A stretch of DNA of 17,059 nt from JAKAXG01 sp035702985 (GCA_035702985.1 DASSZD010000037.1:1-17059); one strand, 5' to 3'; positions 1 through 10,900 are shown, numbered from the stretch's first letter. Translations and numbers: made by a program. Notes: generated by a model from the sequence alone, not told the origin.

Positions 1-906
1 GGCATCGCCGAGGTGCTGCGCCTCACCGACAGCTTCGTGGAGGTGAGCAGCCGAAGCATCCCCAAGGTGCCGGCGCTGCGGGGCAAGACGGTGGTGTCGA
101 TGTTCTTCGAGGACTCCACCCGGACCCGGCTGTCGTTCGAGACGGCGGCCCGCCGGCTGTCCGCCGACGTGATGACCTTCTCGGCGTCCAGCTCGTCGGT
201 CAACAAGGGCGAGTCCCTGCGCGACACCGTCCAGACCATCGAGGCCATGGGCGTGGACGCCATGGTGGTGCGCCACTCCGGCTCCGGGGTGCCCTGGCAG
301 GTGGCCGGCTGGCTGCACGGACCGGCGGTGCTCAATGCCGGCGACGGCTGGCACGAGCATCCCACCCAGGCCCTGCTCGACTGCTACACCATCGCCTCCA
401 AGCGCCAGCGGTCCGGCGAGCGGGCCCTGGAAGGCCTGCGGATCGCCATCGTCGGCGACGTCCGCCACAGCCGGGTGGCCCGCTCCGATGTCCTGGCCTT
501 CACCGCCCTGGGCGCCGAGGTGACCCTGGTGGCCCCCCCGACCCTGCTGCCCCCGTCACTGGCCGGGTGGCCGGTGGAGGTCTCCCACGACCTGGACGGC
601 GTTCTGCCCAAGCTCGACGTGATCTACCTCCTGCGCCTCCAGCGGGAGCGCATGCTGGAGGCCCTGCTCCCGTCGCTGCGGGAGTACACCGCAACCTACG
701 GGCTGACCCGCCGGCGGGCCGAGCTGCTGTCCGACGACGCCCTGATCATGCACCCGGGCCCGGTCAACCGGGGGGTGGAGATCGCCGCCGAGGTCGCCGA
801 CCGGCCGTCGTCGCTGATCACCAGCCAGGTCGCCAACGGGGTGGCCGTGCGCATGGCCGTTCTGTATCTCCTTCTCGGATCGGGGGTCGACCTTGCCGCT
901 GCGTAG
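1..906 (+). CDS. pyrB: Aspartate carbamoyltransferase catalytic subunit (5' partial)
   Basis: This enzyme condenses carbamoyl phosphate with L-aspartate to form N-carbamoyl-aspartate, the committed cytosolic step of pyrimidine synthesis. The reading frame is open from base 1 and ends in TAG at 904-906. The first visible residues, GIAEVLRLTDSFVE, match the first helix of the family, so roughly 15 N-terminal residues lie outside the window. The GTG at 13 is therefore not a credible start. Signature motifs are present: STRTR for carbamoyl phosphate binding (bases 115-129), GDVRHSRVARS in the middle, HPTQALLD, LRLQRERM and HPGPVNRGVEI near the end. No regulatory PyrI is seen. It lies 4 bases upstream of pyrC in the pyr operon. 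I see no sign of damage. Confidence 0.96.
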   Translation, partial: GIAEVLRLTDSFVEVSSRSIPKVPALRGKTVVSMFFEDSTRTRLSFETAARRLSADVMTFSASSSSVNKGESLRDTVQTIEAMGVDAMVVRHSGSGVPWQVAGWLHGPAVLNAGDGWHEHPTQALLDCYTIASKRQRSGERALEGLRIAIVGDVRHSRVARSDVLAFTALGAEVTLVAPPTLLPPSLAGWPVEVSHDLDGVLPKLDVIYLLRLQRERMLEALLPSLREYTATYGLTRRRAELLSDDALIMHPGPVNRGVEIAAEVADRPSSLITSQVANGVAVRMAVLYLLLGSGVDLAAA

Positions 907-910
907 TCAC

Positions 911-2194
911 ATGTCCGTGGTCATCCGCGGCGGCCGCATCGTCGATGCCACCGGCACCCGCCCCGGAGATGTCCTGATACAGGACGGGATCATCACCGCG
1001 GTGACGGCCAAGGTGAGCTCCACCCCGCCCGGCACGGTGGTGCTCGACGCCGCCGGCTGCGTGGTGGCCCCCGGCCTGGTGGACCTGCACACCCACCTGC
1101 GCGAGCCGGGCCGGGAGGAGGCCGAGACGGTCGGGTCCGGGGCCCGGGCCGCCGCCCTGGGCGGATACACGGCGGTGGTGGCCATGCCCAACACCGAGCC
1201 GGCCATAGACAGTGCCGCCGTGGTCCGCCACGTCCAGGGGCTGGGGGCCGCCGCCTGCTGCGCCGTGCACCCGGCCGGGGCCATCACCGTGGGCCGGGAG
1301 GGCCGCCATCTAGCCCCGCTGGCCGAGATGGCCGCCCTCGGTGTGCGCATCTTCACCGACGACGGGTCCGGGGTGCAGGACGCCCGCCTCATGAGGCGGG
1401 CCATGGAGTACGCCTCCGCCCTGGGCGTCACCCTGGCCGAGCACTGCGAGGACGCCTCGCTGGCCGGGGGCGGCCACATGCACGAGGGGGAGTGGTCCAG
1501 CCGGCTGGGCCTGGCCGGCCAGCCGGCCGAGGCCGAGGAGCTGATGGTGATGCGGGACCTGGCCCTGGCCCGCCTCACCGGGGCCAGGACCCACTTCCTG
1601 CACCTGTCCACGGCCGGATCGCTGGCCATGGTGCGGGGCGCCAAGACCTCGGGCCTGACCGTCACCGCCGAGGTGACCCCCCACCACTTCACCCTCACCG
1701 ACGCCTGCGTGGCGTCCTACGACCCGGTGTTCAAGGTCAACCCGCCGCTGCGCACCGACGCCGACGTGTCCGCCGTGCGGGCGGCCTTGGCCGACGGCAC
1801 CGCCGACGCCATCGCCACCGACCACGCCCCCCACACCCAGGAAGCCAAGGAAGCCCCCTTCGACCAGGCCCCGCCCGGGATGCTCGGTCTGGAGACGGCC
1901 CTGGCCCTGGCCCTCACCGAACTGGAGCTCCCCATAGAAAGGATCATCGCCCTCATGTCCTGGCAGCCGGCCGCCATCGCCGGTCTGGCCGACACCCACG
2001 GCGGCCCGGTAGCCGCCGGCCGGCCGGCCAACCTGTGCGTCATCGACCCGTCCGCCACCTGGGTGGTGGACCCCCTGGTGTCGGCCAGCCGCAGCCGGAA
2101 CAACCCCTACACCGGCCGCAAGATGCAGGGCCGGGTCCGCCACACCGTCTACCGGGGCGAACCGGTGGTCATCGACGCGGAGGTGCAGAGATGA
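911..2194 (+). CDS. pyrC: Dihydroorotase, class I
   Basis: This zinc amidohydrolase cyclises carbamoyl-aspartate to dihydroorotate. The product is 427 residues, normal for class I. Metal and active-site residues can be read: His60 and His62 in DLHTHLREPG, Asp150/Asp151 in FTDDGSG, His178 in EHCEDAS, His231 in HLSTAGS and Asp304 in ATDHAPHT. This is the Aquifex/Bacillus pattern with an aspartate, rather than a carboxylated lysine, near the metals. Other family motifs are MPNTEPAID, KVNPPLR and PPGMLGLETAL. I chose ATG 911 because MSVVIRGGRIVDATG matches the family start. An in-frame TTG at 893 would overlap pyrB and has a G-run (882-886) upstream, so it remains possible. The stop overlaps the carA start as ATGA. 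Confidence 0.96.
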   Translation: MSVVIRGGRIVDATGTRPGDVLIQDGIITAVTAKVSSTPPGTVVLDAAGCVVAPGLVDLHTHLREPGREEAETVGSGARAAALGGYTAVVAMPNTEPAIDSAAVVRHVQGLGAAACCAVHPAGAITVGREGRHLAPLAEMAALGVRIFTDDGSGVQDARLMRRAMEYASALGVTLAEHCEDASLAGGGHMHEGEWSSRLGLAGQPAEAEELMVMRDLALARLTGARTHFLHLSTAGSLAMVRGAKTSGLTVTAEVTPHHFTLTDACVASYDPVFKVNPPLRTDADVSAVRAALADGTADAIATDHAPHTQEAKEAPFDQAPPGMLGLETALALALTELELPIERIIALMSWQPAAIAGLADTHGGPVAAGRPANLCVIDPSATWVVDPLVSASRSRNNPYTGRKMQGRVRHTVYRGEPVVIDAEVQR

Positions 2195-3268
2195 TCCGCG
2201 AGGCACTGCTGGTCCTGTCCGACGGCACCACCTTCGAGGGGGAGGCGGCCGGGTTCTGGGACCCCGAGGCCGGCGGCCCGGCCACCGGGGAGGTGGTTTT
2301 CAACACCACCCTCACCGGTTACCAGGAGGTCCTCACCGACCCTTCCTACGCCGGCCAGATCATCTGCTTCACCTACCCCCACATCGGCAACTACGGGATC
2401 ACCGGCCACGACAGCGAGAGCGCCCGGGCCTTCTGCCGGGGACTGATCGCCCGGGACCTGCCGCCCCGCCCCAGCAGCTGGCGCTCGGAGCGGAGCGTGC
2501 ACGAATTCCTGCAGGACCAGCGCCTGCCCGCCCTGACCGGCGTCGACACCCGCCGCCTGACCCGCCACATCCGGGAGGCCGGATCGATGCCGGCCGCCTT
2601 CGGGCCGCTCGACCGCTTCGACGAGACGGCGCTCAAGGAGGCCGCCCAGGCCGAGCCGGGCACCGAGGGCCAGGACCTGGCATCGCAGGTGACGACCAAC
2701 CAGCCCTACACCGTCGGGGACGGACCGCTGCAGGTCGTCGCCTACGACTTCGGGATCAAACGCACCATCCTGCGCCACCTGGGTCACCTGGCCACCGTGG
2801 AGGTGGTACCAGCGTCCACCCCGGCCGCCGACGTGCTGGCCCGCCGGCCCGACGGGGTGTTCCTCTCCAACGGACCGGGGGACCCGTCCGCCGTCGGCTA
2901 CGGCATCGAATCCATCAAGCAGCTGCTCGGCCAGGTACCGGTGTTCGGCATCTGCCTGGGCCACCAGATGATGGCCGCCGCGCTGGGCGGTCGCACCTAC
3001 AAGATGCCGTTCGGCCACCACGGCGGCAACCATCCGGTGCGACGGATCGCCACCGGGGCGGTGGAGATCACCAGCCAGAACCACAACTACGCGGTGGCGG
3101 CCGGCTCCCTGGAGGACACAGAGATCACCCACATCAACCTCAACGACGGGGTCATCGAGGGCATCAGCCGCCCCGACCTCCGGGCCTTCAGCGTCCAGTA
3201 CCACCCGGAGGCCGGGCCCGGACCCCACGACGCCAGTTACCTTTTCTCAGAGTTCGAAAGGATCATGG

Positions 3269-3276
<8 letters not shown>
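2191..3276 (+). CDS. carA: Carbamoyl-phosphate synthase small subunit
   Basis: This is the glutaminase subunit of carbamoyl-phosphate synthetase. It releases ammonia from glutamine and passes it to CarB for the pyrimidine and arginine pathways. The product is 361 residues, normal length. The N-terminal CarA domain (about 1-150) includes GEVVFNTTLTGYQEVLTDPSY and GVDTRRLTRHIRE. A class I glutamine amidotransferase domain follows, with the nucleophile Cys255 in FGICLGHQMM and the His338/Glu340 pair in QYHPEAGPGPHD. The ATG overlaps the pyrC stop (ATGA), a usual sign of coupled translation. The frame is open far upstream through pyrC, but that part has no family similarity. Confidence 0.97.
3256..3262 (+). 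promoter_or_regulatory. Ribosome binding site of carB
   Basis: GAAAGGA lies inside the last codons of carA, 6 bases before GTG 3269. The spacing fits GTG 3269 and fits the ATG at 3265 poorly; that ATG is in the carA frame and codes a methionine of CarA. The site therefore supports GTG as the carB start. Confidence 0.6.
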
Positions 3277-6579
<3,303 letters not shown>

Positions 6580-6583
<4 letters not shown>

Positions 6584-7530
6584 GCCTGGCCACCCGGGTG
6601 GGCACGCTGACCCTGCGCAGTCCGGTCCTGACCGCGTCCGGCACCGCCGGCCACGGAGCCGAGCTGTCCGCCTACTTCGACCTGTCGGAGCTGGGGGCGG
6701 TGGTGGTCAAGTCCCTGTCGGCCGAGCCGTGGGGCGGGAACCCGGCGCCGCGTATCTGGCCGCTGGACCAGGCGGTCGGCATGCTCAACAGCGTGGGCCT
6801 GCAGAACCGGGGCGTGGAACACTGGCTGGCCGAGGAGCTGCCGGCCCTGGCCCGCACCGGGGCGGCGGTGGTGGCCAGCATCTGGGCCTTCAGCGTGGAG
6901 GGCTACCAGGCGGCCGCCGCCCGACTGGCCGCCGCCGTGCGGGCCGGGGGAGCGGCGGCGTCGATCGTGGCGGTGGAGGCCAACATATCCTGCCCCAACG
7001 TGGAGGACCGCCGGCGCATGTTCGCCCACAGCGAAGCGGGAGTGGCCGCCGCGGTGGGGGCGGCCGCGGCCGGCCTGGACGGCGCCGTGCCGCTGTGGGC
7101 CAAGCTCAGCCCCAACGTGACGGACCTGCCGGCCCTGGCCGGCGTGGCCCACCGCTCGGGGGCGGAGGCGGTCACGTTGATCAACACGGTGATGGGCATG
7201 GCCATCGACCCGGCCACCGGCCGGTTCCGACTGGGCGGGGGCGGCGGCGGCCTGTCCGGGCCGGCCGTCCACCCGGTGGCGGTGCGGGCCGTCTACGAGT
7301 GCCGGTCCGCCTGGCCCGACCTGCCGATAGTCGGGGTGGGAGGAGTGGTCAATGGCCTCGACGCGGCCGAGCTGCTGGCCGCCGGGGCGGACGCCGTGCA
7401 GGTGGGCACCGCCACCTTCGCCGACCCGAGAGCCCCCCGCCGGGTGCTCGACGAGTTGAACGACTGGATGCACCACTGCGCTGCTGACGACATCGAATCC
7501 GTGAAAGGACGAGCCATTGAGCCCCGTTGA
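6580..7530 (+). CDS. pyrD: Dihydroorotate dehydrogenase, class 1 (1B-like)
   Basis: This FMN enzyme oxidises dihydroorotate to orotate. The product is 316 residues. The catalytic base is a cysteine (Cys138 in NISCPNVEDRR), which marks class 1; membrane-bound class 2 enzymes have serine here. KSLSAEPWGGNPAPRIW, LINTVMGMAIDPATGR, GLSGPAVHPVAVRAVYEC and GVGGVVNGLDAAELLAAGAD resemble class 1B, the NAD-linked form that works with the iron-sulphur flavoprotein PyrK. No pyrK is present: pyrD follows carB directly through an ATGA overlap, where pyrK often sits in other operons. There is no N-terminal membrane helix. The last 14 bases overlap pyrF. The partner or electron acceptor is unknown from this sequence. 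Confidence 0.94.
7503..7509 (+). promoter_or_regulatory. Ribosome binding site of pyrF
   Basis: GAAAGGA lies in the 3' end of pyrD, 7 bases before TTG 7517. It is one of the better Shine-Dalgarno matches in the window, and it fixes the unusual TTG start of pyrF. Confidence 0.65.
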
Positions 7531-8218
7531 AACCTCCCTCCGCAGCCGCCTGGCCCTGGCCCTGGACGTCGACGACGCCGTGGCGGCCCAGCGGCTGGCC
7601 AAGGAGCTGAAGCCGTGGTTCGGGGTGGCCAAGGTCGGCCTGGAGCTGTTCAGCGCGGCCGGCCCCGGGGTGGTCCAGATGCTCATCGACGACGGCTACC
7701 GGGTGTTCCTGGACCTGAAGATGGCCGACATCCCCACCACCGTGCGCAAGGCCGCCACCGTCCTCGGCGCCCTCGGGGTTTCCTACCTCACCCTCCACGC
7801 CTTCGCCGGGCCAGCGGTGCTGCGGGCCGGGGTGGAAGGCCTCGCCGAGGGCGCCGAACGGGCCGGCCTGGAACCGCCCGCCGCCCTGGCCGTCACCGTG
7901 CTCACGAGCGACGCCGACGCCCCGCCGCACATCCTGCCCAAGCGGGTGGCGGCCGCCGCCGAGGCCGGCTGCCGGGGGGTGGTGTGCGCGGCGTCGGACG
8001 TGGCCCAGGCGAAGCAGATCGCCCCCCGGTTGATCACGGTGGTTCCCGGCCTGCGCCCGGCCGGCGCCCCGGTCCACGACCAGGCCCGGGCCGCCACCCC
8101 GGCCGCCGCCCTGGCCGCCGGGGCCGACATCCTGGTGATCGGCCGGGCGGTGACCGCCGCCGGCGACCGGTCGGGGGCCGCCGCCGCCCTGGTGGGGGCC
8201 CTGGAAGCCCCCGCCTGA
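7517..8218 (+). CDS. pyrF: Orotidine 5'-phosphate decarboxylase
   Basis: This enzyme decarboxylates OMP to UMP, the last step of de novo pyrimidine synthesis. The product is 233 residues, typical of the short bacterial (group 1) form. The beta-alpha barrel landmarks are LALALDVDD at the N-terminus, KVGLELFSAAG, the catalytic D-x-K-x-x-D signature at Asp66, Lys68 and Asp71 (FLDLKMADIPTTV), and the phosphate loop TVVPGLRP followed by ADILVIGRAVTAAGD. The usual histidine before the second catalytic aspartate is alanine here, and the usual N of PNTV is threonine; the catalytic tetrad positions themselves look intact. The start is TTG, supported by the ribosome binding site. It is the last recognised pyr gene; pyrE is absent from the window. 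Confidence 0.95.
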   Translation: MSPVETSLRSRLALALDVDDAVAAQRLAKELKPWFGVAKVGLELFSAAGPGVVQMLIDDGYRVFLDLKMADIPTTVRKAATVLGALGVSYLTLHAFAGPAVLRAGVEGLAEGAERAGLEPPAALAVTVLTSDADAPPHILPKRVAAAAEAGCRGVVCAASDVAQAKQIAPRLITVVPGLRPAGAPVHDQARAATPAAALAAGADILVIGRAVTAAGDRSGAAAALVGALEAPA

Positions 8219-8247
8219 GGACCCCCGGGCGGCCGCCTGGAACCGTC

Positions 8248-8273
8248 CGGTCGCCCACTGCGGTGGGCCGCCG
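8248..8273 (+). terminator. Possible terminator hairpin after pyrF
   Basis: Thirty bases after the pyrF stop, GCCCAC (8253-8258) and GTGGGC (8263-8268) form a perfect 6-bp stem with a TGCG loop. Past one C-C mismatch the stem continues with a wobble pair and three G-C pairs (8248-8251 with 8270-8273). There is no T-tract, as is common for hairpins in GC-rich actinobacteria. It could end the pyr transcript or simply be RNA structure. Confidence 0.35.
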
Positions 8274-8283
8274 CTGGGCGCGC

Positions 8284-8289
8284 TATGGT
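8284..8289 (+). promoter_or_regulatory. Possible -10 element (TATGGT) for the mihF transcript
   Basis: TATGGT fits the actinobacterial TAnnnT -10 pattern. It forms exactly the 6-base loop between the perfect inverted-repeat arms GGCGCGC (8277-8283) and GCGCGCC (8290-8296). No convincing -35 is seen at the usual distance. The expected transcript start, about 7 bases downstream, coincides with ATG 8297. The symmetric flanks could be an operator over the promoter or a hairpin. The assignment rests on pattern only. Confidence 0.4.
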
Positions 8290-8296
8290 GCGCGCC

Positions 8297-8410
8297 ATGC
8301 TCCGGAACCCGACGCCCCGTCGCGTCCCGGGCGCTGAGAGTACCTGCCGTCCGTTGCCCGCCGAGCCGTGCCCCCCGGGGCACCGCCACTCGGAACCCCT
8401 CAACCGTTAA
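8297..8410 (+). CDS. Possible leader peptide upstream of mihF (37 codons)
   Basis: An ATG-initiated ORF of 37 codons fills most of the leader between the putative -10 element and mihF. No Shine-Dalgarno precedes it, but the ATG begins 7 bases after TATGGT, where transcription would begin. It could therefore be translated as a leaderless ORF, a common mode in Actinobacteria. The TAA stop (8408-8410) overlaps the AAAAGGAG ribosome binding site of mihF. The peptide is rich in proline and arginine, holds two cysteines, and contains Pro-Pro-Gly (bases 8372-8380), a motif known to slow ribosomes. Codons 22-33 overlap a predicted hairpin. I know no family it belongs to; it may be chance in a region without stops. 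A regulatory role is inference. Confidence 0.35.
   Translation: MLRNPTPRRVPGAESTCRPLPAEPCPPGHRHSEPLNR
8361..8393 (+). other. Stem-loop in the mihF leader
   Basis: CCGAG (8361-8365) pairs with CTCGG (8389-8393). Inside, past an asymmetric internal loop, GTGCCC (8368-8373) pairs with GGGCAC (8378-8383) around a CCCG loop. The structure ends 16 bases before the mihF ribosome binding site. A smaller stem, CGACG/CGTCG, lies at 8310-8322. Folding is judged by eye. Confidence 0.4.
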
Positions 8411-8416
8411 AAGGAG
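8409..8416 (+). promoter_or_regulatory. Ribosome binding site of mihF
   Basis: AAAAGGAG ends 5 bases before ATG 8422. It selects this ATG over an in-frame GTG at 8368 and overlaps the stop codon of the possible leader ORF. Confidence 0.7.
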
Positions 8417-8421
8417 CCTGC

Positions 8422-8736
8422 ATGCCTTTGCCGCCGTCACTGTCCGCCGACCAGAGACAGGCCGCCCTCGAGAAGGCCGCCCAGGCCCGTCGCATGCGGG
8501 CCGAGCTCAAGGAGAAGCTGAAGATGGGCTCCCTGACGCTCAACGAGCTGCTCCAGCAGGCGGACTCCGACGAGGTGGTCGGCAAGATGAAGGTCCTCGC
8601 CGTGCTCGAGTCCCTGCCCGGGCTGGGCAAGGTCAAGGCCAGGCGGGTCATGGATGAGATCGGCATCAGCGAGACCCGGAGGCTCCAGGGCCTGGGGGAC
8701 CAGCAGCGCAAGAAGCTCTTCGAAAAGCTCTCCTGA
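8422..8736 (+). CDS. mihF: Actinobacterial integration host factor (mIHF)
   Basis: This is a small basic nucleoid-associated DNA-binding protein, required for phage integration in mycobacteria and for chromosome organisation and development in streptomycetes; it is unrelated to the IHF/HU fold. The product is 104 residues. The N-terminal half is a charged helix (ADQRQAALEKAAQARRMRAE), followed by SDEVVGKMKVLAVLESLPGLGKVKA, the helix-two-turn-helix-like DNA-binding part. The highly conserved TRRLQGLGDQQRKKL lies near the C-terminus. The gene order mihF-gmk-rpoZ is the classical actinobacterial one. The start is fixed by a good ribosome binding site. The stop is directly followed by the gmk start. 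Confidence 0.95.
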   Translation: MPLPPSLSADQRQAALEKAAQARRMRAELKEKLKMGSLTLNELLQQADSDEVVGKMKVLAVLESLPGLGKVKARRVMDEIGISETRRLQGLGDQQRKKLFEKLS

Positions 8737-9288
8737 TTGATCGTCATCATCTCCGGACCGGGCGGGGTCGGTAAGGGCACGGTCGTGTCCCGACTGCTCC
8801 AGCTCGATCCGAAGCTCAAGCTGTCGCGCTCGTGGACCACCCGGGGACGGCGCCCCGGCGAGCCGGCCGACTCGTACGTGTTCGTGGACCCCGGCACCTT
8901 CCGGGCCCGCATCGACGACGGCGGGTTCCTGGAGTGGACCGAGTTCGCCGGGACCGGCCACCTCTACGGCACCCCGGTCCCGGGCCCGGTGGAGGGCGAC
9001 CTGCTGCTCGAGATCGAGTTGGACGGAGCCCACCAGGTCAAGAAGATGGACCCCGACGCAGTGCTCGTCCTGGTCGTCGCCCCGTCCCGGGCCGCGCAGG
9101 AGGAACGCCTCCGCGGCCGGGGCGACGACGAGGAGAGCATCGCCCGCCGGCTGGCGGTGGGCGAGCAGGAGGTGGCCGACGGCAGCCGCATGGCCGACCA
9201 CGTGGTGGTCAACGACGACGTGGACCGGGCCGCCCGGGAGGTCGCTGATATAATCGAGCGGCGCCGCGGGACCCCGGGCCGGTACTGA
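8737..9288 (+). CDS. gmk: Guanylate kinase
   Basis: This enzyme phosphorylates GMP (and dGMP) to the diphosphate with ATP. The product is 183 residues. The P-loop is GPGGVGKGT (residues 7-15), with the usual serine of GPSG replaced by glycine. The GMP-binding region follows with SRSWTTRGRRPGE and FLEWTEFAGTGHLYGTP. LLEIELDGAHQVKKMDPDAV and the lid RLRGRGDDEESIARRL complete the family pattern, close to actinobacterial Gmk. The start is TTG 8737, immediately after the mihF TGA and with no clear Shine-Dalgarno, so coupling to mihF translation is likely. The N-terminus is short, with residue 2 already in the first beta strand. A promoter-like element for rpoZ lies in its last codons. Confidence 0.94.
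   Translation: MIVIISGPGGVGKGTVVSRLLQLDPKLKLSRSWTTRGRRPGEPADSYVFVDPGTFRARIDDGGFLEWTEFAGTGHLYGTPVPGPVEGDLLLEIELDGAHQVKKMDPDAVLVLVVAPSRAAQEERLRGRGDDEESIARRLAVGEQEVADGSRMADHVVVNDDVDRAAREVADIIERRRGTPGRY
9246..9254 (+). promoter_or_regulatory. Extended -10 promoter element upstream of rpoZ
   Basis: TGATATAAT is a perfect extended -10 (TG, one base, TATAAT) in a very GC-rich setting. It lies in the last codons of gmk (Asp-Ile-Ile, using the ATA codon), 76 bases before the rpoZ ATG. No good -35 lies 17 bases upstream, which extended -10 promoters can do without. Transcription would start near 9261. Confidence 0.5.
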
Positions 9289-9330
9289 GCGCGTCGGCCC
9301 CCCGCTTCACCCTGCAGACCGGAGACCCTG

Positions 9331-9633
9331 ATGCCCGAACGCCACGCCTCCATGATGGATCCGCCCGTCGAGGACCTCCTCGACCGGGTGGACTCGAAGT
9401 TCACGCTGGTGAGCCTGGCCGCCATGCGCGGCCGGCAGATCAACTCGTACTTCAACCAGCTGGGCGAGGGTCTCGGCTCCATCGTGCCGCCGCAGGTGAC
9501 GTCGGTGTCGCGCAAGCCGCTGTCCATCTCCCTGGAGGAGGTCGCCGCCGGCAAGATCACCTACACCCGCACCGATCCGCTGGCCGACGGCGGGGAGGCC
9601 GACGGGGCCGGAGAGCCGGAAGCGGCCGGATAG
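9331..9633 (+). CDS. rpoZ: DNA-directed RNA polymerase omega subunit
   Basis: Omega binds the beta-prime subunit and helps RNA polymerase assembly. The product is 100 residues. The conserved core is PVEDLLDRVDSKFTLVSLAAMRGRQINSYFNQLGEG in the first half (about residues 11-47), followed by the actinobacterial tail KPLSISLEEVAAGKITY. The last 15 or so residues are acidic, glycine and alanine rich and not conserved. ATG 9331 has GGAG 6 bases upstream; a second ATG at 9352 would also keep the core. It sits 42 bases after gmk, and the TAG stop is followed by the open frame of coaBC. Confidence 0.94.
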   Translation: MPERHASMMDPPVEDLLDRVDSKFTLVSLAAMRGRQINSYFNQLGEGLGSIVPPQVTSVSRKPLSISLEEVAAGKITYTRTDPLADGGEADGAGEPEAAG

Positions 9634-9671
9634 CCGCGGCGGTCGCGGTCATAGCCGAGTCCGCGGCGGCC

Positions 9672-10900
9672 CTGTCCGGCCGCCGGATCGTCCTGGGGAT
9701 CAGCGGCGGTATCGCCGCCTACAAGGCCGTCGAGGTGTGCCGGCGGATGGTCGATGCCGGGGCCTGGGTGAGCCCGGTGATGACCGACGACGCCACCCGC
9801 TTCATCGGGGAGACCACCGTGTCGGCGCTGGCGTCCGAGCCGGTCCGGCGCACCCTGTGGGACAGCCCCGAACCCATTCCCCACACCCGGCTCGGACAGT
9901 CCGCCGACCTGGTGGTGGTGGCGCCGGCCACCGCCCGGGTGCTCGGCGCCTATGCCGCCGGCATCTCCTCGGACCTGCTCACCGCCACCCTGCTGGCCAC
10001 CCGGGCCCCGGTTCTGGTGTGCCCGGCCATGCACACCGAGATGTGGGAGCACCCGGCGGTGCAGGAGAACCTGGCCACCCTGCGCCGGCGGGGGGTGCAC
10101 GTGCTGGACCCGGTCTCCGGACGCCTGGCCGGGGGCGACACCGGGGCCGGTCGCCTGGCCGAACCGGCCGACATCGTGGCGGCCGCCGCCGCCATCCTGA
10201 CCGGGGACCGGTCGCTGGCCGGGGTGCGGGCGGTGGTCACCGCCGGCGGCACCCGCGAGCCGATCGACCCGGTGCGCTTCATCGGCAACCGCTCCTCGGG
10301 CAAGCAGGGCTACGCGGTGGCGGCCGCCCTGGCCCGCCGGGGAGCCCGCGTCACCCTCATCAGCACCGTGGACGCCACCCTGGCCGGCCCGCCCGGGGTG
10401 GAGGTGGTACCGGTGGAGACGGCAGCCGGGATGGGGGAGGCGGTGTCCGCCGCGGCGGGCGGCGCCACGGTGGTGGTGATGGCCGCGGCGGTGGCCGATT
10501 TCACCCCCCAGGTGCGGGCCGACCACAAGCTCAAGAAGGCGGACGGGACCCCCGATGTGGTCCTCGAGCCGACCGTGGACATCCTGGCCGGGCTGGGCCG
10601 GGACCGCCGTCCGGGCCAGGTGCTGGTCGGCTTCGCGGCCGAGACCGTCACAGGCCCGGGCCATGATCTCCGCCAGTACGCCCTGGCCAAGCTGTCGGCC
10701 AAGGGGGCGGACCTGATCGTGGCCAATGATGTGGCCGCCCCCGGGGTGGGGTTCTCCCACGACACCAACGCCGTGCTGATCGTCGGCCGCCACGGCACGG
10801 AGATCGAAGTCCCCCTAACCGGCAAGGACGCCGTGGCCGAGGCCGTCGTCGACGCCATCGCCGGACTGGTAAGCACAGACAATCAGGAGCAGGAGCAATC

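Noticed and set aside
13..906. GTG 13 as the start of pyrB.
   Set aside because: The frame is open to base 1 and the residues before it match the first helix of the family, so the gene is cut by the window edge.
8326..8365. GCTGAGAGTACCTG, resembling the CTGAGA...ACCTG parts of a TPP riboswitch.
   Set aside because: The remaining conserved THI-box segments and their pairing are missing, and mihF is not a thiamine gene.
10861..10900. A SAM riboswitch ahead of metK.
   Set aside because: metK overlaps coaBC, so there is no leader, and none of the SAM-box elements is visible.
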